In this document: piece after piece, positions 1-5,180 of the stretch
Position numbering within the stretch: the stretch's first letter is position 1
Layout: each line of letters starts with the position of its first letter
Source: Alphaproteobacteria bacterium
Lineage (GTDB): Bacteria > Pseudomonadota > Alphaproteobacteria > Micropepsales > Micropepsaceae
Reading direction: 5' to 3'
Length of the DNA: 6,553 bases
Assembly (NCBI GenBank): GCA_947373775.1
Contig: CANBZE010000112.1
Coordinates: 1-6,553, forward strand
Translations under genes and position numbers: made by a program
Notes under the pieces: generated by a model
Databases searched by the model: none
Seen by the model: the letters and a program-made list of their open reading frames with translations, nothing else
Told to the model about the DNA's origin: nothing

Positions 1-421
1 CGACATCGGCCGCCAGCCACAGCAGCGCCAGGCTGTCGGCGATCACCGCCTGGTAATCTTCCCGCGCCCGGTACCATTCCAGCATGGTGAATTCGGGCGC
101 ATGCAGGCGGCCGCGCTCGCGGTTGCGGAACACCCGGGCGAAATCGAAAATTTTCTCTTCCCCCGCCGCCAACAGCTTCTTGGCGGCGAATTCCGGCGAG
201 GTGTGCAGATAGAGCGGCGTACTGGACGCATCCGGCCCGGTCAGGCGGGTTTCAAAGGCGTGCAGATGGGTCTCGTTGCCCGGCGAAACCACCAGCGCGC
301 CGCACTCCACCTCGGTGAAGCCGGCGGCCTCGAAATGGCCCCGAATAGCCGTCTTCAGACGTCCCCGCTGGAGCAGCAGGGGCCGCCGGTCGGCATGGTT
401 CTGGGCGTTCCACCAGGGCAT
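1..421 (-). CDS. epmA: EF-P-(R)-beta-lysine ligase EpmA (PoxA/GenX), N-terminal 140 residues, cut by left window edge
   Basis: EpmA is a truncated class II lysyl-tRNA synthetase paralogue that attaches (R)-beta-lysine to Lys34 of elongation factor P in the cytoplasm, helping ribosomes through polyproline stretches. Reading minus from the ATG at 421 gives 140 codons with no stop before the window edge. The family usually has about 320-350 residues, so more than half is missing here. The protein starts directly with the catalytic core and has no anticodon-binding domain, as expected for EpmA rather than LysRS. Recognisable stretches are [15 protein letters not shown] (46-60), [11 protein letters not shown] (74-84) and class II motif 2, [20 protein letters not shown] (97-116), which closely match E. 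coli EpmA. The start is fixed by an in-frame TAA four codons upstream and by GAGG five bases before the ATG. It is divergent from efp, its substrate's gene. Confidence 0.95.
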   Translation of the reverse strand, partial: MPWWNAQNHADRRPLLLQRGRLKTAIRGHFEAAGFTEVECGALVVSPGNETHLHAFETRLTGPDASSTPLYLHTSPEFAAKKLLAAGEEKIFDFARVFRNRERGRLHAPEFTMLEWYRAREDYQAVIADSLALLWLAADV

Positions 422-422
422 T

Positions 423-451
423 TTGACCTCTTATAGCCCCCCTGCTATAGC
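423..451 (+). promoter_or_regulatory. Predicted sigma70-type promoter of efp
   Basis: TTGACC at 423-428 (5/6 match to the -35 consensus) and TATAGC at 446-451 are separated by exactly 17 bases. Transcription would start near 458, leaving a leader of about 28 nt before the GTG of efp with its Shine-Dalgarno GAAGAGG. The -10 lies in a perfect palindrome, GCTATAGC (444-451), so the same hexamer can be read on the minus strand towards epmA. No good -35 is seen for that direction. The -35 overlaps the epmA ribosome-binding region. The call rests on consensus match only. Confidence 0.6.
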
Positions 452-455
452 CCCC
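432..455. repeat. Short direct repeat TATAGCCCCC x2 in the epmA/efp divergent region
   Basis: The 10-mer TATAGCCCCC occurs at 432-441 and again at 446-455, a period of 14 bases, within the 64-bp spacer between two divergent start codons. The second copy contains the predicted efp -10 element. It could be two alternative -10 elements, a regulator site with two half-sites, or chance duplication. Nothing in the window distinguishes these. Confidence 0.4.
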
Positions 456-485
456 GGCAAATCCGTTGATTTGAAGAGGTTTCCC

Positions 486-1055
486 GTGGTTTCGGTTATC
501 GCCAGCTCCGTGCGCAAAGGCAATGTCATCGAGAAGGATGGCAAGCTTTTCGTCGTCATCACCGCCGAGAACATCCATCCCGGCAAGGGCACGCCCGTCA
601 CCCACCTGGAAATGCGCCGCATCAGCGACGGGGTAAAGACCGTGGAGCGGCTGCGCACCACCGACAGCATCGAGAAGGCTTTTGTCGAGCATATGGAATT
701 CCAGTACCTGTACCAGGACGGCGAGCAGTATGTGTTCATGCAGCCCCAGACCTTCGACCAGCTGCATGTCGGCTCGGACGTGGTCGGCGATGCCGCGCCC
801 TACCTGACCGAGAATATGGATGTGCAGCTGCAGCTTTTCGAAGGCCAGGCCATCTCGATCGAGATTCCCCAGCGCGCCACCTTCGAGATCGTGGATACCG
901 AACCGGTGGTCAAGGGCCAGACCGCGTCCGGCTCGTTCAAGCCGGCGATGCTGTCCAATGGCGTCAAGACCATGGTACCCACCCACATCGTCACCGGCAC
1001 CCGCGTGGTGGTGATGACCGCCGACGGCGCTTATGTGGAACGCGCCAAGGACTAG
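486..1055 (+). CDS. efp: Elongation factor P
   Basis: EF-P binds the ribosome between the P and E sites and promotes peptide-bond formation at consecutive prolines. The 189-residue product has the family's usual length (E. coli 188). It shows the N-terminal KOW-like domain with the HPGKG loop (31-35), then the two OB-type domains including [32 protein letters not shown] and [13 protein letters not shown]. With the GTG start at 486, the loop lysine falls at residue 34, exactly the position modified by EpmA, whose gene lies divergently upstream. GAAGAGG (473-479) is six bases from the GTG. An in-frame TTG at 471 would overlap that Shine-Dalgarno and is less likely. The reading frame stays open further upstream, but that part is antisense to epmA. 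A strong terminator follows. EpmB, needed to make beta-lysine, is not in this window. Confidence 0.97.
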   Translation: MVSVIASSVRKGNVIEKDGKLFVVITAENIHPGKGTPVTHLEMRRISDGVKTVERLRTTDSIEKAFVEHMEFQYLYQDGEQYVFMQPQTFDQLHVGSDVVGDAAPYLTENMDVQLQLFEGQAISIEIPQRATFEIVDTEPVVKGQTASGSFKPAMLSNGVKTMVPTHIVTGTRVVVMTADGAYVERAKD

Positions 1056-1085
1056 CCGCCTGGCAAAACCGGCATAGCTTTTTCG

Positions 1086-1121
1086 AAACGGCCCGCATTA
1101 AGCTGCGGGCCGTTTTGTTTT
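1086..1121 (+). terminator. Rho-independent terminator after efp
   Basis: A perfect 12-bp stem, AAACGGCCCGCA (1086-1097) pairing with TGCGGGCCGTTT (1104-1115), has a 6-nt loop TTAAGC and is followed by a T-rich tail (TTTTGTTTT, 1113-1121). It lies 30 bases after the efp stop, as expected for an intrinsic terminator. The next gene's Shine-Dalgarno begins immediately after the tail. Confidence 0.9.
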
Positions 1122-1132
1122 GAGGGAGCGCC

Positions 1133-1624
1133 ATGGTCAAACGCATCGACCCCCAGACCCTGCCCACCGTCACGGGCACATTCTATCCATCGCCCCATGA
1201 CCAGCCCTGCCGGGCGCGGCAGCGCCGCAAGCTGGGCGATGCGGCCGGGCTGACCCAGTTCGGCGTCAATCTGCTCCGGCTGGCGCCTGGCGTCTGGTCC
1301 AGCCAGCGCCACTGGCATACCGGGCAAGACGAGTTCGTCTATGTGTTGCAAGGCGAAGTGGTGCTGGTCACCGACGCCGGCGAAGAGATTTTGAAAGCGG
1401 GCGACTGCGCCGGCTTCAAGGCGGGCGACAAGGATGGCCATCATTTGCAGAACCGTGGGCCTGCCGACGCCTTGCTGCTGGAGATCGGCACGCGCGTGGC
1501 CGAGGATGGCGGGGAATATCCCGACATCGACATGGCGTTCAAGGTCGGCGCGCCCGCCATGTATACCCGCAAGGATGGTACGCCCTACACCGACATCCGG
1601 CTGCGCGGGCCTGAAGACGATTAA
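1133..1624 (+). CDS. Cupin-domain protein of unknown function (COG3837-like)
   Basis: A single-domain cupin of 163 residues, probably a cytoplasmic metal-binding beta-barrel; the substrate is unknown. Cupin motif 1 is visible as G53, H60, H62, E67 and G74 (PG-x6-HWH-x4-E-x6-G), and motif 2 as G90-D91, G98, H103 and N107. H60, H62, E67 and H103 or H104 are the likely metal ligands. The tail contains YPDIDM and a DGTPYTD stretch that I associate with this family of stand-alone cupins, some of which are called mannose-6-phosphate-isomerase-like. No DNA-binding or signal-peptide segment is seen. GAGGGAG (1122-1128) is four bases before the ATG. The gene starts right behind the efp terminator, so its transcription must cross that hairpin. 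It is convergent with the VOC gene. The domain call is secure; the function is not inferable. Confidence 0.9.
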   Translation: MVKRIDPQTLPTVTGTFYPSPHDQPCRARQRRKLGDAAGLTQFGVNLLRLAPGVWSSQRHWHTGQDEFVYVLQGEVVLVTDAGEEILKAGDCAGFKAGDKDGHHLQNRGPADALLLEIGTRVAEDGGEYPDIDMAFKVGAPAMYTRKDGTPYTDIRLRGPEDD

Positions 1625-1640
1625 TTTTGATCCCCATCCG

Positions 1641-1776
1641 TCACAGCTCGGGTCGGCTCCGCGTTCGCACGCTGCCGCTACTCACCCTCGCTGTGACACC
1701 TTCCCCTTCCCGGCGCTTCGCGCCGAAGGGGAAGGAAGCTGTCAAATGCTGAGGGTCGCGCTGCGAAATGCAGCGC
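1641..1776. repeat. Compound stem-loop cluster (REP/BIME-like) between convergent genes
   Basis: The 165-bp gap between the cupin and VOC stop codons has no gene but three consecutive inverted repeats. First, 1641-1653 pairs with 1684-1696 (13 bp, two mismatches; outer arms TCACAGC/GCTGTGA). Second, 1699-1709 pairs with 1725-1735 (CCTTCCCCTTC/GAAGGGGAAGG, perfect 11 bp) and encloses an inner GGCGC/GCGCC stem at 1712-1724. Third, 1758-1764 pairs with 1770-1776 (GCGCTGC/GCAGCGC). A short TGACA/TGTCA pair (1694-1698/1740-1744) also flanks the second hairpin. None has a convincing T-tract. The look is that of an intergenic palindromic repeat that may also act as a two-way transcription stop. Copy number elsewhere in the genome cannot be seen here. 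Confidence 0.6.
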
Positions 1777-1789
1777 TCGAGCTTAACCG

Positions 1790-2182
1790 CTAGCGAAAGT
1801 TGATCTCGACCAGCACGCCTTCGGGATCGGGCACGAAAAGCTGCTTCAGCTTGCCGCCCGGCACCACGCGCTCGCGGAACGTCATGCCCGCTTCCTGCAA
1901 CCGGGCGCGCATCGCTTCGAAATCATCGCCCTGGAAAGCGACATGATCGAAGGGGCCGGTGTCGGACCCGGCCGCGCCGTGTTCGCCGCCCCAGGCGCTG
2001 CCCTTGTCCGCCGCCTCGACCAGATGGATCACCGGCACTCCGCCCAGGTAAAGCCAATGGCCGCGGAAGGGGAAATCGGGGCGCTCGCCCTCTGTCAGGC
2101 CCAGCAATTCGACATAGAAGTCGCGGGTACGCATCCGCTGGGCACAGCGGATGGTGACATGCTCCAGGGCCAAGACCGCCAT
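1790..2182 (-). CDS. VOC-fold (glyoxalase/bleomycin-resistance-like) protein
   Basis: A 130-residue single VOC protein made of two beta-alpha-beta-beta-beta modules, expected to dimerise and bind a divalent metal. Likely metal ligands sit where the fold expects them: H8 in LEHVTI, H53 in PVIHLVE, H80 in FDHVAFQ and E126 in GVLVEINF. The first module ends with GHWLYLGGVPVIHL (41-54) and the second with the typical FVPDPEGVLVEIN ending (116-128). There is no signal peptide. The ATG at 2182 lies 3 nt after the stop of the small basic gene, so the pair is probably co-transcribed and perhaps translationally coupled; only a weak purine stretch precedes the ATG. The family covers lactoylglutathione lyase-like, dioxygenase and thiol-transferase enzymes. 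The substrate here cannot be named. Confidence 0.88.
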   Translation of the reverse strand: MAVLALEHVTIRCAQRMRTRDFYVELLGLTEGERPDFPFRGHWLYLGGVPVIHLVEAADKGSAWGGEHGAAGSDTGPFDHVAFQGDDFEAMRARLQEAGMTFRERVVPGGKLKQLFVPDPEGVLVEINFR

Positions 2183-2185
2183 GGA

Positions 2186-2320
2186 TCAGAACTTCTTTTT
2201 GCCCCGCTGGGCGCTTAGCGCGGGCTGGGCGAACGGGATGGGCGCCGCCTTTGTCTTGCCCTTGGCATCGGCCTTGGGCTTCTTCTTTTCGCGGTTGCTG
2301 CGCTGTTCGCCTTTGGCCAT
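2186..2320 (-). CDS. Small, highly basic 44-residue hypothetical protein
   Basis: ATG at 2320 to TGA at 2188-2186 encodes 44 residues starting MAKGEQRSNREKKKPK and ending AQRGKKKF. About a third of the residues are Lys or Arg, with an Ala/Pro-rich middle, and no Cys, Trp or membrane segment. I recall short proteobacterial proteins opening with MAKGQ-RSNRE-KKPK, so this looks like a member of that uncharacterised family, but the recollection is not verified here. The gene is directly upstream of the VOC gene, with three bases between stop and start, which supports it being real. Upstream there is only a weak GAGAC-type Shine-Dalgarno. By composition it could bind RNA, ribosome or DNA, but that is inference. 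It is short enough to be missed by automatic callers. Confidence 0.75.
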   Translation of the reverse strand: MAKGEQRSNREKKKPKADAKGKTKAAPIPFAQPALSAQRGKKKF

Positions 2321-2358
2321 GGGTCTTGTCTCGCTTTTTACACGGTGAATCGGTGGGG

Positions 2359-2394
2359 CAGCCTAACGCCGCCACCCCGCCCCATGCTAGGCTG
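2359..2394. promoter_or_regulatory. Inverted repeat in the divergent region upstream of the peroxiredoxin gene
   Basis: CAGCCTA (2359-2365) and TAGGCTG (2388-2394) form a perfect 7-bp inverted repeat with a 22-base spacer, in the 101-bp region between the divergent small basic gene and the peroxiredoxin. The right arm overlaps TGCTAGGCT (2385-2393), which could be an extended -10 element for the peroxiredoxin. No matching -35 is evident, and the sequence does not resemble an OxyR site. It could be an operator, a weak hairpin or chance. Confidence 0.3.
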
Positions 2395-2421
2395 TCCCTG
2401 CCATTCCCAACCGAGGATCTC

Positions 2422-3003
2422 ATGAAAAAGCTGATTTTGAGCACCGCCCTGACCATCGCCATGGCCTCGCCCGCCTTCGCCGCCCTGAAGGTCGGCGATG
2501 CCGCCCCCGATTTCTCCGCCTCCGGCAGCCTGGGCGGCAAGCCCTTCAGCTTCCATTTAAAGGATGCCCTCAAGAAGGGGCCTGTGGTGGTCTATTTCTA
2601 CCCCAGCGCCTACACCGGCGGCTGCGACCTGGAAGCCCATACTTTCGCCGAACAGTCCGACAAGTTTGCCTCGGCCGGCGCCACCATCATCGGCGTGTCC
2701 GCCGACGATCTGACCCGCCTGCACCAGTTCTCGGCGGACCCCAAGTTCTGCGCCGGCAAGTTCCCCATCGCTTCGGACGCCGACACCAAGATCGCCCAGT
2801 CCTATGCCCTGAACGTCACCCCGCCGCGGGCCGGCGCCAAGGACGTCAACCAGGTCGAGATCAACCACGCCTTCATCGAGCGCGTGACCTTTGTGATCGG
2901 CAAGGATGGCAAAATCCTGGCCAGCCTGTCGTCCAAATCGGACGGCCTGTCGCCCGACCAACATGTCGACAAGTCGCTGGCGATCGTCACCGCCTCCAAG
3001 TAA
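2422..3003 (+). CDS. Exported peroxiredoxin, PrxQ/BCP-like (AhpC/TSA family)
   Basis: A thiol peroxidase that would reduce hydrogen peroxide and organic hydroperoxides, here probably in the periplasm. The 193-residue product opens with a Sec signal peptide, MKKLILSTALTIAMASPAFA, with cleavage expected after A20 (AFA|A). The catalytic motif P61-x3-T65-x2-C68 gives the peroxidatic Cys68, and Arg154 in ERVTFVIG is the likely partner arginine. The resolving Cys found five residues on in E. coli BCP is absent (H73). Cys110 in KFCAGKFPIASD lies where some PrxQ enzymes carry their resolving Cys, so an atypical intramolecular 2-Cys cycle is likely. GAGGA (2413-2417) is four bases before the ATG. The frame is open further upstream, but the signal peptide and Shine-Dalgarno fix this start. 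It is a single-gene unit, ended by its own terminator. The electron donor is unknown. Confidence 0.93.
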   Translation: MKKLILSTALTIAMASPAFAALKVGDAAPDFSASGSLGGKPFSFHLKDALKKGPVVVYFYPSAYTGGCDLEAHTFAEQSDKFASAGATIIGVSADDLTRLHQFSADPKFCAGKFPIASDADTKIAQSYALNVTPPRAGAKDVNQVEINHAFIERVTFVIGKDGKILASLSSKSDGLSPDQHVDKSLAIVTASK

Positions 3004-3018
3004 TTCGCCGTAAAATGC

Positions 3019-3053
3019 AAAAGGCCCGGCGTTCTGCGCCGGGCCTTTTTGTT
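3019..3053. terminator. Bidirectional intrinsic terminator between peroxiredoxin and K+ channel genes
   Basis: A perfect 13-bp stem, AAAAGGCCCGGCG (3019-3031) with CGCCGGGCCTTTT (3037-3049), has a 5-nt loop and a plus-strand tail TTTTTGTTT. Read on the minus strand, the stem also ends in TTTT followed by further T-rich sequence. The convergent channel gene stops at 3059, so this one hairpin can end both transcripts. Confidence 0.9.
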
Positions 3054-3058
3054 TGTGT

Positions 3059-4120
3059 TCAGAAGGTCGAGCGCCCCGCCCGGACCTTCTCAGCCGGGGC
3101 CTCGAACATCGCCCGCGCCGCCTGCCCGCTGCGGCTGACGATCACCACCCCGTCGCCGCCCTGCACTGTCAGGCTGCGATCCGGCGAAGTGATGCTGTCG
3201 CCGCCCTGGCGATTGAGCTGGACGACAAAGAATTTGCCTTCCGCCCGCCGCTCGATCTGTTCAATGGAAAGGCCCGTCAGAGCGCCTTTTTCCGGCACCA
3301 CCACCACCGCCATGTCCAGCCCCAGCCCGCGCAGCGAACGTTCCAGCGCGCTGAACATGTCGGAGCTGCGCAGCATGCGCGCGGTTTCCGGGAACAGAAT
3401 CAGCTCGGCGATACGCTCTGCCCCGATATGGGTGGGCAGCACCACCTTGTTGGCGCCGGCCTGGATCAGCTTGCTTTCAGTGGATGGCATCTCGCCCCGG
3501 GCGATGATCTCGATACCGGGGCTCAGCGCCCGCGCCGACAGGGTGATAAAGACATTGGCGGCATCGTTGGGCAGCACGCTGGCCAGGGTCCGCGCCCGTT
3601 CCACGCCGGCCTCGATCAGGGATTTCTCGCTGGTGGCATCGCCCACCAGGCACAGATAACCCAGTTCGCGCACCGCCGCGGCGCGCTTGTCGTCGCTTTC
3701 CAGCACCACGAAAGGCGCCCCGCCCGCCTTCAATTCCTTGGCCAGCATCGCGCCGATGCGGCCGAAGCCGATCACGATCACATGATTATCAAGCTTGTCG
3801 ATTTCCGCTTTCACGCGCCGTCCTCCAAATATCTGCTGCAGCTGGGTGATGGTGAGAAACTGGACCAGGGCGCCGGTCAAAAGGATCATGCCGGTACAGC
3901 CCAGGAACATCAGCGCCATGGTGACGCCGTGCAGATAGGGCGTGGTGATGGGATGCACCTCGCCATAGCCGACGGTGTAGACGGTCAGCAGCACCATGTA
4001 GCTGGCGTCGGTGAAGCTCCAGCCCGCGCCCATATAGGCGAGCGTCGCCAGCGCGATCACCGTCAGCATGAAGCCGATGATGGACACCAGGGTGCGCCCC
4101 GGTGAGCCCAGCAATTCCAT
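3059..4120 (-). CDS. Two-TM potassium channel with cytoplasmic RCK (TrkA-like) domain
   Basis: An inner-membrane potassium channel of the MthK-like pore-plus-RCK type, 353 residues. TM1 spans about 10-30. The pore helix leads into the canonical selectivity filter T49-V-G-Y-G53, and TM2 spans about 64-89. The RCK N-domain begins near 112 with HVIVIGFGRIGAML, whose Rossmann loop is G118-F-G-R-I-G123. E141 at the end of the second strand (VVLESDD) is the usual nucleotide-contacting acidic position. A TrkA-C-like part fills roughly 260-345. The start at 4120 follows GGGGG about five bases upstream. An in-frame ATG at 4198 would add 26 residues without membrane character and lies at the predicted transcription start, so I reject it. 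The gene is monocistronic and convergent with the peroxiredoxin. The gating ligand and physiological role (osmotic, membrane potential) are not readable from sequence. Confidence 0.93.
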   Translation of the reverse strand: MELLGSPGRTLVSIIGFMLTVIALATLAYMGAGWSFTDASYMVLLTVYTVGYGEVHPITTPYLHGVTMALMFLGCTGMILLTGALVQFLTITQLQQIFGGRRVKAEIDKLDNHVIVIGFGRIGAMLAKELKAGGAPFVVLESDDKRAAAVRELGYLCLVGDATSEKSLIEAGVERARTLASVLPNDAANVFITLSARALSPGIEIIARGEMPSTESKLIQAGANKVVLPTHIGAERIAELILFPETARMLRSSDMFSALERSLRGLGLDMAVVVVPEKGALTGLSIEQIERRAEGKFFVVQLNRQGGDSITSPDRSLTVQGGDGVVIVSRSGQAARAMFEAPAEKVRAGRSTF

Positions 4121-4202
4121 GACACCCCCTTGGCCCGGGCTGAAACAGCCGCCCGCAGACCCGTCCTGTGGCGATGCTGACACGCCCTGATGCTGCAATG
4201 CA

Positions 4203-4230
4203 ATAATCTGATAAAAGCGAGACTTTTCAA
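4203..4230 (-). promoter_or_regulatory. Predicted promoter of the K+ channel gene
   Basis: On the minus strand, TTGAAA (4230-4225, 5/6 to the -35 consensus) and GATTAT (4208-4203, 4/6 to the -10) are 16 bases apart, inside an AT-richer patch (about 4196-4256) in otherwise GC-rich DNA. Transcription would begin near 4196, giving a leader of about 75 nt. That leader includes a small hairpin, GGCTG/CAGCC (4138-4150), before the Shine-Dalgarno. The rest of 4121-4349 shows no gene. Confidence 0.45.
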
Positions 4231-4278
4231 GGATTTATTGTTGCTGAAATATCACGCCGGCGTGGCCCAGATACGTCT

Positions 4279-4307
4279 TTGTGACAGGCCTGACTCTTGC
4301 TCTATTT
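4279..4307 (+). promoter_or_regulatory. Possible promoter of the CHAP-domain gene
   Basis: TTGTGA (4279-4284) and CTATTT (4302-4307) are 17 bases apart on the plus strand, upstream of the CHAP gene. Matches are moderate. A transcript starting near 4314 would carry a leader of about 100 nt to the GTG at 4416, including an unusually good Shine-Dalgarno-like GGAGGGG (4329-4335) that has no start codon at a normal distance. Confidence 0.3.
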
Positions 4308-4415
4308 CGGGCGGGCGTGCGCTGAAGCGGAGGGGATCCGATCCAAGCTGTGTCCGACAATGCCGCCGGTGGAAAGCATCGGCACGTACGTGAAACGCAA
4401 AGCCGGGTGCATCTT

Positions 4416-5153
4416 GTGAAACGCCTTTTCCTGAATATTGCTGTTGCTGGCCTGGTCATGGCGCCACTTTGCGCCCATGCCGGCGACCGCCCGGTCTCCA
4501 ACATCACCCCGAAGGTCGCCGATCTGACCCGTGACGTGACGCGCGATGTGATCAGCTTCTTCGGCTTTGGCGGCAACCAGGCCAACAATCCTACCGATCC
4601 CCAGCCGGTCGCTGAAAACGAACATTCCGGCGCGGACGTGCCCAAGGCCCAGATCACGGCGCGCGAATTCCCGTCCCTGCCGGTGGTGGTTGACGATGCC
4701 GCGCCGCCGCGCCTGCCGGCTGCGGTCGCTACTGCTCCGTCGGTGGAAACCCCGCTGCGCCGGCTGTTCTGCGTGGAATATGCTCGCATGCGTTCGGGCC
4801 TGGCGGTGTTCGGCGATGCCAGGCATTGGTGGGACCGCGCCAAGAATCTCTATGCCCGCCTGCCCCATCCGGTGGAAGAAGCGGTGATGGTGTTCTCCGG
4901 CTCCAAGCGCCTGAAGCGCGGCCATGTCGCGGTCGTCACCGATATCGTCAGCCCCCGCCAGATCATCGTCGACCAGGCCAACTGGCAGAACAAGGGCGAA
5001 ATCGACCACGCCACCCCGGTGCTGGATGTCAGCGCCGCCAATGACTGGAGTCTGGTGCGGGTCTGGGATATGCGCTCGAACGGCTTTGGCGCCCACGTCT
5101 ATGCCATCAGCGGTTTTATCGCCAAGGGCGTGACCACCGCCTCGCGCGACTGA
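4416..5153 (+). CDS. Secreted CHAP-domain protein, putative peptidoglycan amidase/endopeptidase
   Basis: CHAP domains are papain-like cysteine hydrolases that cut peptidoglycan peptides or the amide link to muramic acid. From GTG at 4416 the product is 245 residues. It begins with a signal peptide, MKRLFLNIAVAGLVMAPLCAHA, with likely cleavage at AHA|G (22/23), then a Pro/Ala-rich variable linker to about 112. The CHAP domain runs from about 113 to 215. Cys119 in FCVEYAR is the nucleophile and His170 in RGHVAVV the partner, with D186 or N189 in VDQANW as the third residue. FGDARHWW and the ending AANDWSLVRVW fit the family. No SH3 or LysM anchor is seen. The start is uncertain: a GTG at 4350 adds 22 residues ahead of the hydrophobic core and has GGAGGGG 14 bases away. 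The 4416 start was chosen for its compact signal peptide. Only 27 bases separate it from the glycosyltransferase gene. Confidence 0.85.
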   Translation: MKRLFLNIAVAGLVMAPLCAHAGDRPVSNITPKVADLTRDVTRDVISFFGFGGNQANNPTDPQPVAENEHSGADVPKAQITAREFPSLPVVVDDAAPPRLPAAVATAPSVETPLRRLFCVEYARMRSGLAVFGDARHWWDRAKNLYARLPHPVEEAVMVFSGSKRLKRGHVAVVTDIVSPRQIIVDQANWQNKGEIDHATPVLDVSAANDWSLVRVWDMRSNGFGAHVYAISGFIAKGVTTASRD

Positions 5154-5168
5154 GCCGCCGGTTTGGCC

Positions 5169-5174
5169 TATAAT
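5169..5174 (+). promoter_or_regulatory. Consensus -10 box TATAAT of the glycosyltransferase gene (leaderless start)
   Basis: A perfect TATAAT lies in the 27-bp gap after the CHAP gene and ends 6 bases before the ATG at 5181. The usual -10-to-start distance puts the first transcribed base at or next to the A of ATG. No Shine-Dalgarno precedes the ATG. The -35 position (GCGACT, 5146-5151, 17 bases upstream) matches the consensus poorly. Confidence 0.5.
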
Positions 5175-5180
5175 CGGTTC

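Noticed and set aside
276..485. 70-codon N-terminal extension of efp
   Set aside because: This part is antisense to conserved epmA sequence. EF-P length, the K34 numbering and the Shine-Dalgarno all place the start at 486.
252..986. 244-codon minus-strand frame opposite efp
   Set aside because: It is antisense to efp, shows no domain, and overlaps the true epmA gene in another frame.
1434..1793. 119-codon plus-strand frame across the cupin end and the stem-loop cluster
   Set aside because: It is out of frame with the cupin gene, has no conserved features, and its last part is repeat DNA.
3053..4105. 350-codon open frame on the plus strand, antisense to the K+ channel gene
   Set aside because: Its product is His/Gln/Arg/Ala-rich with no recognisable domain. 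It is the mirror of a well-supported channel with a TVGYG filter and RCK domain, as is common in GC-rich coding DNA.
4213..4223. An 11-base word, AAAAGCGAGAC, also found on the minus strand at 2338-2328 in another intergenic region
   Set aside because: Chance matches of 11 bases are expected in a window of this size, and the two copies have different positions relative to their genes.
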